DNA of 7,677 nucleotides from Paratractidigestivibacter sp963649365 (GTDB lineage: Bacteria > Actinomycetota > Coriobacteriia > Coriobacteriales > Atopobiaceae): assembly GCA_963649365.1 (NCBI GenBank), contig CAVJHQ010000102.1, forward strand, positions 1-7,677, in the 5' to 3' direction. The translations under genes were made by a program, and so were the position numbers. The stretch's first letter is position 1. Each line of letters opens with the position of its first letter. The notes under the pieces were generated by a model. It did not search any database, was not told the origin of the DNA, and saw only the letters and a list, made by a program, of their open reading frames with translations. Shown piece by piece: positions 1 through 5,633 of the stretch.

Positions 1-25
1 GGCCTTTCGCGAGCCTGTGCAGCCC

Positions 26-2626
26 CTACTTTTCCGTGGCCGCCTTCTTGGTCGCGGCCTTCTTGGTCGCGGCCTTCTTAGCCGCCGGCTTCTTCGCCGC
101 CGGCTTCTTCGCGGCAGTCTTCTTGGCCGCCGGCTTCTTCGCCGCGGCCTCGGTCTTCTTCGCGCCGCGGGCGGCCTTGGCGGCCTCTTTCTTCTCTCGG
201 CCGGGGCAGTCCATGTTCGGGCAGAGCTTCCACGGCCCGCGCGCCGTGGTGACCACGACCATCGGGGCCCCGCAGTCCGGGCACTCCTCGCTCGTGGCCT
301 CGAGCTTGCCGCGAGCGGGCAGCGGGTAGCTCGTGCCGCAGTCGTCGTAGTTCGTGCAGCGGATAAAGCGCTTGCCCGTCTTCTCGGACTTGTGGGCCAC
401 GAGCTTGCCCTCGCGGCCGGCCTCGGCGCACGCCTTGCAGGTGCCGACCTCGACGTCGGGCTCATAGTTCGTGGGGCAGGCGGGGTTCACGCACTGCTCG
501 AAGGCGCGGCTGCGGAACGGGTGGACCTTCACGCGCGGGGCGCCGCAGTCGGGGCACACGGCGGCCTCGCCCTCGAGGGCCTCGATGCGGCCCTGCGGCA
601 ACGGGTAGGTCACGTCGCAGTCGGGCCAGCCCATGCAGCCGGCGAAGCTGCCGCGGGTCTTGGCGCTCGTCTTGACCACCAGGTCCTTGCCGCACTTGGG
701 GCACACGCCGATCTTCGCGTCGGCCGTGACGGCGTCGGCGATGGCCTCGGAGAGGTCCTCGGTATGCTCGATGAGCCCGTCCATCATGCCGGCGAGAAGC
801 GCGCGCGAGTGGTTGACCACCGCGAGCTGGGTGTCCTTGCCCTCGGCGACCTTGGTCATGTCGTCCTCGAGCTCGGACGTCATCTCGGGCGTGGTGATGC
901 GCGGAGCGTAGGTGTGCAGCGCGTCGATGATGGCCATGCCGAGCTGGCTCGGCTCGCAGGGGTCGTTCTTAAGGTACTTGCGCTGGTAGAGCGTGTCGAT
1001 GATGCTCGCGCGGGTGGACTTGGTGCCGAGGCCGCGCTTCTCCATCTCCTGGATGAGCTTGCCCTGGCTGTAGCGCGCGGGCGGCTCGGTCTGCTTGGCG
1101 GCGAAGTCCATGGACTCGACGGCGCACACGTCGCCGGCCTTGAGCTCGGGCAGCTGGTCGTCCTTCTTGAGGCCGTACGGGTAGATGCTGCGGAAGCCGG
1201 GGGTGGCGAGGACGTTGCCCGAGGCGGTAAAGGGCTCGCCCGCGACGTCGAGCGTGACCTTGGTGCCCTCGATGGTCGCAGGCCCCATGAGCGTGGCGAG
1301 GAAGCGGCGCGCGATCAGGTTGTAGAGCTTCCAGGCCGCGGGCTGGAGCTTGTCGGGGTCGGCCGCGCCCGTGGGGTAGATGGGCGGGTGGTCGGTCGTC
1401 TCCTGCTTGCCGCGCGTGGCCGTGAGCTTGGGCTGGGCAAGAAGCGCGTTGCAGCAGCTCGCGTACTGCGGCACCTTGGAGATGGTGCGCACGCAGTCCT
1501 TGAGGTCGAGCGAGTCGGGGTAGACGGTGTTGTCCACGCGGGGGTACGAGATGAGGCCGTCCATGTAGAGGCTCTCGGCCAGGCGCATGGTGCGCGCGGG
1601 GCTGATGCCCTCGGATGCAGCGGCGGCCTGCAGGCTCGTGGTGTTGAAGGGCGCGGGCGGGCGCTGCTGGCGGCTCTTGCTCTCCACGGCCTTGACCAGG
1701 GCCTCCTTGGCGTCGGCGACGCGCGACCAGGAGGCGTCGGCCTCGTCCTTCTTCCAGAAGCGGCCCTCGGCGTGCGTGATCTTGAAGGGGTCGGAGCCGT
1801 CGTGGGACGCCTCGCCGGAGATGACCCAGTAGTCGTCGGGCACGAAGGCCATGCGCTCGCGCTCGCGCTCGACCACGAGGGCGAGCGTCGGGGTCTGGAC
1901 ACGGCCGGCCGAGCGGGTGTTGCCCAGGCCGGAGAAGCGCGCCGTGGTGAGGTAGCGCGTGAGGACCGCGCCCCAGATAAGGTCGATGTACTGGCGGCTC
2001 TCGCCGGCGTCGGCGAGGTCCTGGTCGAGGTCGACGAGGTTCGCGAAGGCGTGGTCGATCTCGGCCTTGGTAAAGGCGGAGTAGCGCGCGCGGGAGACGG
2101 GCACGTCGGGGTTGACGTCGAGCACCTGGCGCAGGGCGTCGGAGCCGATGAGCTCGCCCTCGCGGTCGAAGTCGGTGCCGATGACCACCGAGTCGGCCTT
2201 CTTCGCGAGGTTCTTGAGGGAGCGGATGATGCCCTTCTCGGCAGGGAGCTTCTGGATCGGGGCCCAGACGAGGTACGGCAGGCTCGCGATCTTCCAGCCC
2301 TTGATGTCGATGCCGTCCTTGAGGAACGGCTTGCGCTTGGACTTGTACGGCGGGCGCTCGAGGCCGTCGGGGAGGTCGGCGGGCATGATCTCGCCCTCGG
2401 CGTCGACGGCGTACCAGCCGTCGCGGTCGTTGAACTTAAGCTCGGTCGGGAAGTCGGGCTGCAGGATATGCCCGCGCAGGCCGATGGTGACGCAGTCCTC
2501 GCCGCCCATGCGGAAGCGGTAGACGGGCGTGTCGTAGACCTTGTCCGCCTTGGGCTTGCCCGACTCGGAAAGAAGCCTGGCGATCTGGCCCGCGGCGTCG
2601 TTCTTCTCGGTGATGATGAGCTTCAA
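26..2626 (-). CDS. topA: Type IA DNA topoisomerase with archaeal/Topo III-like core, four zinc ribbons and a Lys/Ala repeat tail
   Basis: An 866-aa cytoplasmic enzyme expected to relax negative supercoils through a transient 5'-phosphotyrosyl single-strand break. Seen: the TOPRIM domain has TEK (Glu7) and the acidic TDFDREGELIG block (Asp152, Asp154, Glu157); TRSAGRVQTPTL lies at 237-248; the catalytic Tyr361 sits in GLISYPRVDNTVYP; a GLGTKSTRA block lies at 532-540. Four CxxC...C zinc ribbons follow, at about 642-670, 691-717, 730-763 and 782-807, then a basic tail at 811-866 built from AAKKP/AATKK pentads. The active-site wording resembles archaeal topoisomerase I and Topo III more than E. 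coli TopA (ITYMRTDS type). Lys/Ala tails are known on actinobacterial TopA, where they aid DNA binding and processivity. The start is TTG at 2626, preceded by AAGGA with a 6-nt spacer; no better ATG is available without losing the N-terminal KLIITEK motif. It is separated from upstream tatC by a hairpin and has its own likely promoter. Since the only type IA enzyme in view is this one, topA is the best symbol; a Topo III-like (topB) name is possible. Confidence 0.93.
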   Translation of the reverse strand: MKLIITEKNDAAGQIARLLSESGKPKADKVYDTPVYRFRMGGEDCVTIGLRGHILQPDFPTELKFNDRDGWYAVDAEGEIMPADLPDGLERPPYKSKRKPFLKDGIDIKGWKIASLPYLVWAPIQKLPAEKGIIRSLKNLAKKADSVVIGTDFDREGELIGSDALRQVLDVNPDVPVSRARYSAFTKAEIDHAFANLVDLDQDLADAGESRQYIDLIWGAVLTRYLTTARFSGLGNTRSAGRVQTPTLALVVERERERMAFVPDDYWVISGEASHDGSDPFKITHAEGRFWKKDEADASWSRVADAKEALVKAVESKSRQQRPPAPFNTTSLQAAAASEGISPARTMRLAESLYMDGLISYPRVDNTVYPDSLDLKDCVRTISKVPQYASCCNALLAQPKLTATRGKQETTDHPPIYPTGAADPDKLQPAAWKLYNLIARRFLATLMGPATIEGTKVTLDVAGEPFTASGNVLATPGFRSIYPYGLKKDDQLPELKAGDVCAVESMDFAAKQTEPPARYSQGKLIQEMEKRGLGTKSTRASIIDTLYQRKYLKNDPCEPSQLGMAIIDALHTYAPRITTPEMTSELEDDMTKVAEGKDTQLAVVNHSRALLAGMMDGLIEHTEDLSEAIADAVTADAKIGVCPKCGKDLVVKTSAKTRGSFAGCMGWPDCDVTYPLPQGRIEALEGEAAVCPDCGAPRVKVHPFRSRAFEQCVNPACPTNYEPDVEVGTCKACAEAGREGKLVAHKSEKTGKRFIRCTNYDDCGTSYPLPARGKLEATSEECPDCGAPMVVVTTARGPWKLCPNMDCPGREKKEAAKAARGAKKTEAAAKKPAAKKTAAKKPAAKKPAAKKAATKKAATKKAATEK
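45..149. repeat. 15-bp tandem repeat (7 units) encoding the TopA basic tail
   Basis: TTCTT recurs exactly every 15 bp at 45, 60, 75, 90, 105, 120 and 135. The first two units, TTCTTGGTCGCGGCC, are identical. Read on the minus strand each unit gives a five-residue AAKKP, AAKKT or AATKK pentad. The period preserves frame, so unit number can change by slippage without breaking the gene. Confidence 0.9.
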
Positions 2627-2632
2627 ACGTGG

Positions 2633-2637
2633 TCCTT
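2633..2637 (-). promoter_or_regulatory. Shine-Dalgarno that fixes the TTG start of topA
   Basis: Minus-strand AAGGA lies 6 nt upstream of the TTG at 2624-2626. It supports the TTG as the true start, giving an N-terminus (MKLIITEK) that matches the family. Confidence 0.75.
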
Positions 2638-2683
2638 ACTTCGGTGGTGCAGATGCGGTGCGGGTATGGTGCAGGTAGCGCAC

Positions 2684-2711
2684 ATTATAAAGATACGGGA
2701 GCGGGCGGCAA
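2684..2711 (-). promoter_or_regulatory. Predicted sigma-70-type promoter of topA
   Basis: On the minus strand a perfect TATAAT (-10, plus positions 2684-2689) is preceded after 16 bp by TTGCCG (plus positions 2706-2711), which matches four of six bases of TTGACA. Transcription would start near 2677, giving a leader of about 50 nt before the TTG start. The -35 lies inside the tatC terminator stem (2699-2732). Promoter identity is inferred from sequence only. Confidence 0.6.
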
Positions 2712-2732
2712 GGTCTCCCCTGCCGCCCGCTC
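2699..2732 (-). terminator. Hairpin at the end of the tat operon
   Basis: A perfect 12-bp stem, GAGCGGGCGGCA with TGCCGCCCGCTC, encloses a 10-nt loop, starting 18 nt after the tatC stop. On the minus strand it is followed by CCGTATCTTTATAAT, which is only moderately T-rich, so termination may be partial and some read-through into topA is possible. Confidence 0.55.
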
Positions 2733-2750
2733 GCCATACGGCTTGCTTGG

Positions 2751-3539
2751 CTAGGCCTCGTTGAAGGCGTGCTCCTCGTAGTCCTCGCGGGTCCACTTGA
2801 GCGACGCCTTGCCGTCCCGGGCGATAAGCACGTAGCGGGCGACGGCGAGCGCGACCTCGTAGAGCGCGATCAGCGCCGCGAACATGAGCAGCATGGTCAC
2901 GGGGCTGGCGTCCGGGGTGACGACCGCCGAGAGCACCATGAGGCCCACATAGACAATGCGCCACTGGCCGCGAAGCGTGGAGTACGGGACCAGGTGGAAG
3001 ATGGTCAGGTAGAAGATGACGAGCGGGAGCTGGAAGGCGATGCCGAAGCCGATCTCGAGCATCATGTAGATGCTCAGGTAGTCCTCGGCGTCCGCGATGG
3101 AGTTGGCGAACTCATAGGTCTGGTCGAGCAGCCAGCCGAACGCGGCGGGCTGGATAATGAAGTAGCAGAAGACCATGCCGAGGAAGAAGAGGAACACCAT
3201 GGCGGCGACGGTGGGGACGACCCACTTGCGCTCGCTCGGCTTCAGCGCCGGCAGGAAGAAGGCCATGATCTCCCAGATGATGATCGGCGTGCAGATGATC
3301 ACGGCGAAGAAGCACGCGACCTTGAAGCGGATGGTGAAGCCGCCGAGCGCCGTCATGACGGTGAGCTGGCCGCCGCGCATGGCCTCGCGGATCTGGTCGA
3401 CCATCAGGTCGATGAGCGCAGGCGTGGCGAAGTAGACGACGATGGCCGCCACGAGGACGGAGACGACGATAATGGTGACCCTTCGGCGGAGCTCGCCGAG
3501 GTGGTCGAAAAGCGGCATGCGTGCGGGACCGATAGGCAT
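2751..3539 (-). CDS. tatC: Sec-independent protein translocase subunit TatC
   Basis: A 262-aa polytopic membrane protein, the Tat component that recognises twin-arginine signal peptides. Seen: the N-terminal FDHLGELRRR motif at 11-20 (family signature FxxHLxELRxR), six hydrophobic segments at roughly 21-38, 71-96, 108-129, 155-180, 194-207 and 214-238, the LPALKPSERK loop at 96-105 that follows helix 2 (conserved Glu103), FGIAFQLP at 165-172, and SAVVTPDASP at 204-213 (family VxTPxxDxxSQ region). Gln170 occupies the position of E. coli Glu170. The frame is open for 24 residues further upstream, but that Pro/Arg-rich stretch overlaps tatB and lacks family similarity. The ATG at 3539 has AAGGAGG 9 nt upstream and places the motif at the normal distance from the N-terminus. 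The start follows the tatB stop by only 4 nt, and the ribosome-binding site lies inside the tatB end, so translational coupling is likely. Confidence 0.95.
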   Translation of the reverse strand: MPIGPARMPLFDHLGELRRRVTIIVVSVLVAAIVVYFATPALIDLMVDQIREAMRGGQLTVMTALGGFTIRFKVACFFAVIICTPIIIWEIMAFFLPALKPSERKWVVPTVAAMVFLFFLGMVFCYFIIQPAAFGWLLDQTYEFANSIADAEDYLSIYMMLEIGFGIAFQLPLVIFYLTIFHLVPYSTLRGQWRIVYVGLMVLSAVVTPDASPVTMLLMFAALIALYEVALAVARYVLIARDGKASLKWTREDYEEHAFNEA

Positions 3540-3543
3540 GGGG

Positions 3544-4191
3544 CTAGGCCTCCTTCTCGGTGGTGTCGGCGGCGGGGCTGCTGAGGCTGTCGCCGGCGGC
3601 GTTGGTCTCAACTGCTCGGCGCTCCTCGCTTCGCTCGTCGCTCACTTCGTGACTCGCGTTGAGGCCAACGCCGCCGGCGACAGCCTCATCGGCCGCGGAC
3701 TCGGGGGCCGGGCGCTTCATGGTGTAGAGGTCGGCGACGCTGGGCTTCTTCGGGGCGGCGGGCTCGGCCTCAGTGGTCGAGGCGGGGGACTCGGCTGCGG
3801 GGGCGTCGGCGGCCTCGTCGGTACCGTCGGCCTGGGCCTCGACAGCCTCCTTCTCGGCGGCCTCCTTGGCCTTGCGCTCGGCCTCGAGGCGCTTCTTGCG
3901 CTCGGCGAAGGTCTCGGTCTTCTTTGCCGGAGCGGCGGCCTCGCCGCCCTCGATGTCGGCGTCCTCGTCGAACTCGACGCGGCTGCGGTTAGGCTTCTTA
4001 TCGCTCATCGCCTCGGTGGCGGGGTCGACGATCTCGGTCTGGACGACCTGGGTGAAGCCCTCCTGCGCGGTCCTGAACTGGCGCAGCGCGCGGCCGAGGG
4101 TCTTGCCCATGCCCGGCAGCTTGTCGGGGCCGAAGATCATGAACGCGAAGAGCAGGATGAGTACGAGCTCTGTTTCTCCGATGCCAAACAA
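3544..4191 (-). CDS. tatB: Twin-arginine translocase TatB/TatA-like subunit with long disordered tail
   Basis: A 215-aa single-span membrane protein, the small Tat subunit that works with the adjacent TatC. Seen: a short N-terminus MFGIGETEL, a transmembrane helix at about 8-20, a hinge FGPDKLP at 20-26 and an amphipathic helix to about residue 50. A highly charged segment at 97-120 (ERKKRLEAERKAKEAAEK) may be a coiled coil, and the rest is an Ala/Glu/Pro-rich, probably disordered tail. Glu8 and Gly21-Pro22 fall at the same positions as in E. coli TatB, whereas TatA usually has a basic residue after FG; FGxxKLP also recalls TatA, so a bifunctional TatA/B role cannot be excluded. The start is TTG at 4191, with AAGGGA 6 nt upstream, 14 nt after the STAS gene stop. 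Residues 168-204 are encoded by a large inverted repeat (3582-3688), which is odd and probably an insertion. Confidence 0.88.
   Translation of the reverse strand: MFGIGETELVLILLFAFMIFGPDKLPGMGKTLGRALRQFRTAQEGFTQVVQTEIVDPATEAMSDKKPNRSRVEFDEDADIEGGEAAAPAKKTETFAERKKRLEAERKAKEAAEKEAVEAQADGTDEAADAPAAESPASTTEAEPAAPKKPSVADLYTMKRPAPESAADEAVAGGVGLNASHEVSDERSEERRAVETNAAGDSLSSPAADTTEKEA
3549..3555 (-). promoter_or_regulatory. Shine-Dalgarno of tatC inside the tatB 3' end
   Basis: Minus-strand AAGGAGG is 9 nt from the chosen tatC ATG (3537-3539) and just upstream of the tatB stop codon (3544-3546). It decides the tatC start against the longer upstream frame, and its position suggests coupling with tatB translation. 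Confidence 0.8.
3582..3688. repeat. 107-bp near-perfect palindromic element inside the tatB coding sequence
   Basis: Arms 3582-3612 and 3658-3688 are 31 bp long and complementary except at one position (T3606 opposite G3664). They flank a 45-bp core (3613-3657) with CTCGCTTCGCTCG and a small TCAC-TTC-GTGA hairpin (3642-3652). The arms read GAGGCTGTCGCCGGCGGCG at the left and its complement at the right. On the minus strand it is translated in frame as TatB residues 168-204, including SHEVSDERSEERR. No second copy is seen in this window. Interpretation as a dispersed palindromic repeat is inference. Confidence 0.85.
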
Positions 4192-4197
4192 GGTCGG

Positions 4198-4203
4198 TCC
4201 CTT
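4198..4203 (-). promoter_or_regulatory. Shine-Dalgarno that fixes the TTG start of tatB
   Basis: Minus-strand AAGGGA lies in the 14-nt gap after the STAS gene, 6 nt before the TTG at 4189-4191. No ATG or GTG would preserve the family N-terminus. Confidence 0.65.
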
Positions 4204-4205
4204 CT

Positions 4206-4514
4206 TTACTGCTGGATGTTAAGGTCGCCGGCCACGCCGAGAAGCTCAAGCACCCGGGCGACGTTCTTCTGCGGCCGGGCCACCACGAGCTTCTTGCCCG
4301 CCTCGGCGGCGCGGTGCGCGGCGCCCACGAGCACGCCGATGCCCGTCGAGTCGATATAGGTGGTCTGCGAGAGGTCGGCCACGAGCTCGCCGGCGGTCTC
4401 GGGGAGCGCGGCGTCAAGGGCGGCCCGGAGCTCGTCGGCGTTCGACACGTCGACCTCCCCGACGACGAGCACCTTGCGGACGGCGTCTTCCGTGGTCTGG
4501 ATGGAAAGGCTCAT
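4206..4514 (-). CDS. Single-domain STAS protein, anti-sigma factor antagonist type
   Basis: A 102-aa cytoplasmic protein consisting of one STAS domain, as in SpoIIAA and RsbV. In that family the unphosphorylated form binds an anti-sigma kinase and frees the sigma factor, and the kinase inactivates it by serine phosphorylation. Seen: the beta-strand KVLVVGEVDVSNADELRAAL at 14-33, then LVADLSQTTYIDSTGIGVLV at 44-63, where Ser56 in DSTGIG aligns with the phosphorylated serine of SpoIIAA/RsbV; the length is normal. The ATG at 4514 has AGGAGG with a 6-nt spacer. It lies 35 nt after the TPR gene and 14 nt before tatB, so it is probably co-transcribed with the Tat genes. No HATPase kinase (SpoIIAB/RsbW) or sigma factor gene is present in the window, so its partner is unknown and a specific symbol is not justified. 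Confidence 0.9.
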   Translation of the reverse strand: MSLSIQTTEDAVRKVLVVGEVDVSNADELRAALDAALPETAGELVADLSQTTYIDSTGIGVLVGAAHRAAEAGKKLVVARPQKNVARVLELLGVAGDLNIQQ

Positions 4515-4549
4515 GAAAATCCTCCTAGTTCGTGGTAGAAGGTCGTGGT

Positions 4550-5386
4550 TTACAGGCTCGAGCCGGTAAGGTCGCTCAAGGTGTCGGTAAGGCCCTGGGC
4601 GCCCGTCGAGGAGCCGGTCGTGTCCGAGGAATCGTCGGCGGCCGTGTCGTCGGAGGCGGACTCGTCGGAGGTGTCCGTCTCGTCCGAGGACTCGAGGGAG
4701 GCGAGGCGCTGGGTCGCGTAGGACTTCGCGCCGTACTCGTCGTTGGGGTCGGTCTCCTGCGCCTTGGCGTAGGCGGCCTTCGCGGAGTCATCGTCGCCCG
4801 AGGCCTCGTAAAGCAGCCCGAGGTTGGCCCAGGCGGGGCCGTAGTCGGGCGAGGACTCGGTCAGCTCCTTGAGCTGCTGCAGGGCGGAGGTGCCGTCCTC
4901 CTGGTAGTAGGCGCACAGGGCCTTGTCCACACGGACGGCGTCGGAGTCCTTGATGGCCAGGTACTCGTCGTAGTACTTGACCGCGTTGGAAAGAAGCTCG
5001 TTGGCGTGCGAGGTATCCGCGTCGGTGGAGCCGAAGTAACGCACGTAGGTGCCCCAGGTCATGTAGTTCTTGCCGAGGTTGAGCAGGGTGGCGAGGTTGA
5101 CGGGGTCGGAGGCGTACTTCTCCTCGAGGGCCGTGACCTGCGCGCCGTACTTCTCGTCGGCCTTGGCCACGTAGTCGGTCTCCGAGCTGTCGGAATCGGA
5201 GCTGGAGTCGCTGTCGGAATCGGCCGTCTGCTCGGAACTCGAGGAGCTGCTGGACGAGGACGAGAAGATGGACGAGAGCGAGGGCAGCATGAGCGAGAGG
5301 GCCATGAGCGCGGCGAACAGGACGATAAGGGCCTTTCCGGCCGGCCCGATGTTGGAGGTGCTCTTCTTCTTGCTCTGCTGGGCCAT
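4550..5386 (-). CDS. Membrane-anchored TPR protein with Ser/Asp-rich linkers
   Basis: A 278-aa protein, first in the probable operon with STAS, tatB and tatC. Seen: a basic N-terminus (SKKK at 5-8), one transmembrane segment at about 18-37 with no obvious signal peptidase or lipobox site, so probably an uncleaved anchor with the C-terminus outside. A run of ten serines (42-51) and a Ser/Asp/Glu linker to about 70 follow. TPR-like helices span about 73-215, clearest at 184-214 (PAWANLGLLYEASGDDDSAK pattern, then Asp-Pro at 213-214), with weaker units around 96-145 and 153-178. An acidic Ser/Thr/Asp tail runs from 232 to the end. TPRs mediate protein contacts; a role in export or envelope assembly is inferred only from the neighbours. 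The start ATG has AAAGG 9 nt upstream. I cannot name a specific family. Confidence 0.82.
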   Translation of the reverse strand: MAQQSKKKSTSNIGPAGKALIVLFAALMALSLMLPSLSSIFSSSSSSSSSSEQTADSDSDSSSDSDSSETDYVAKADEKYGAQVTALEEKYASDPVNLATLLNLGKNYMTWGTYVRYFGSTDADTSHANELLSNAVKYYDEYLAIKDSDAVRVDKALCAYYQEDGTSALQQLKELTESSPDYGPAWANLGLLYEASGDDDSAKAAYAKAQETDPNDEYGAKSYATQRLASLESSDETDTSDESASDDTAADDSSDTTGSSTGAQGLTDTLSDLTGSSL

Positions 5387-5438
5387 GCGACGGCGCCTTT
5401 CTTATTGCTGCTCTATCCGCGGGGTGTTCGCCCACAAG

Positions 5439-5444
5439 TTTATA
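5439..5444 (-). promoter_or_regulatory. Possible -10 element for the TPR-STAS-tatBC operon
   Basis: Minus-strand TATAAA lies about 53 nt upstream of the TPR gene start, in the only AT-rich patch of the gap. No convincing -35 is seen at 16-18 bp. It is placed between the aminotransferase terminator and the first operon gene, where a promoter is expected. Confidence 0.35.
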
Positions 5445-5460
5445 GAGTATGGCATGAGAA

Positions 5461-5537
5461 GCGCCGCGGCGCCGGAATTCGCCGAATCCCCCACACACCG
5501 CCATTGGGCGACGTCGCCGGGCGCCAGGCTCCCGGCG
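5461..5537. other. Intergenic stretch with short GC-rich palindromes
   Basis: This non-coding stretch between the TPR gene and the aminotransferase terminator holds a perfect 12-bp palindrome GCGCCGCGGCGC (5461-5472) and a small hairpin of 7-bp arms CGCCGGG/CCCGGCG with a 9-nt loop (5515-5537). The second hairpin lies directly after the T-run of the aminotransferase terminator on the minus strand and could act as a backup structure. No gene is supported. Confidence 0.4.
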
Positions 5538-5541
5538 CAGC

Positions 5542-5596
5542 AAAAAAGGGACAGATCGCCCGGCGAGGAAGCAGGCCCCGCCGCGCAATCTGTCCC
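5542..5596 (-). terminator. Intrinsic terminator of the aspartate aminotransferase gene
   Basis: On the minus strand GGGACAGATTGCGCGGCG (5596-5579) pairs with CGCCGGGCGATCTGTCCC (5565-5548) with one G-U pair and one mismatch, over a 13-nt loop, followed directly by six T (5547-5542). It begins 37 nt after the aminotransferase stop. On the plus strand there is no T-run after the hairpin, so it is directional. Confidence 0.9.
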
Positions 5597-5633
5597 GTGG
5601 CGCTACGCCGGGAACTTGAGAGCGACCGCCGCG

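Noticed and set aside
45..149. Possible CRISPR-like array from regularly spaced repeats
   Set aside because: The 15-bp period has no spacers and encodes the TopA tail in frame; it is a coding tandem repeat.
17..2764. 915-aa plus-strand open frame antisense to topA
   Set aside because: Low-complexity Gly/Leu/Ala/Arg-rich translation typical of the antisense of a GC-rich gene; the minus strand carries a full set of topoisomerase motifs.
3540..3611. 24-residue N-terminal extension of TatC (start at 3611)
   Set aside because: It would overlap tatB by 68 nt and adds a Pro/Arg-rich stretch unlike TatC; AAGGAGG precedes the ATG at 3539.
3442..4359. Plus-strand frame antisense to tatB, including an LNCSALLASLVAHF peptide
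   Set aside because: It exists because the palindrome and GC bias keep the frame open; no family features, and tatB/tatC on the minus strand are clear.
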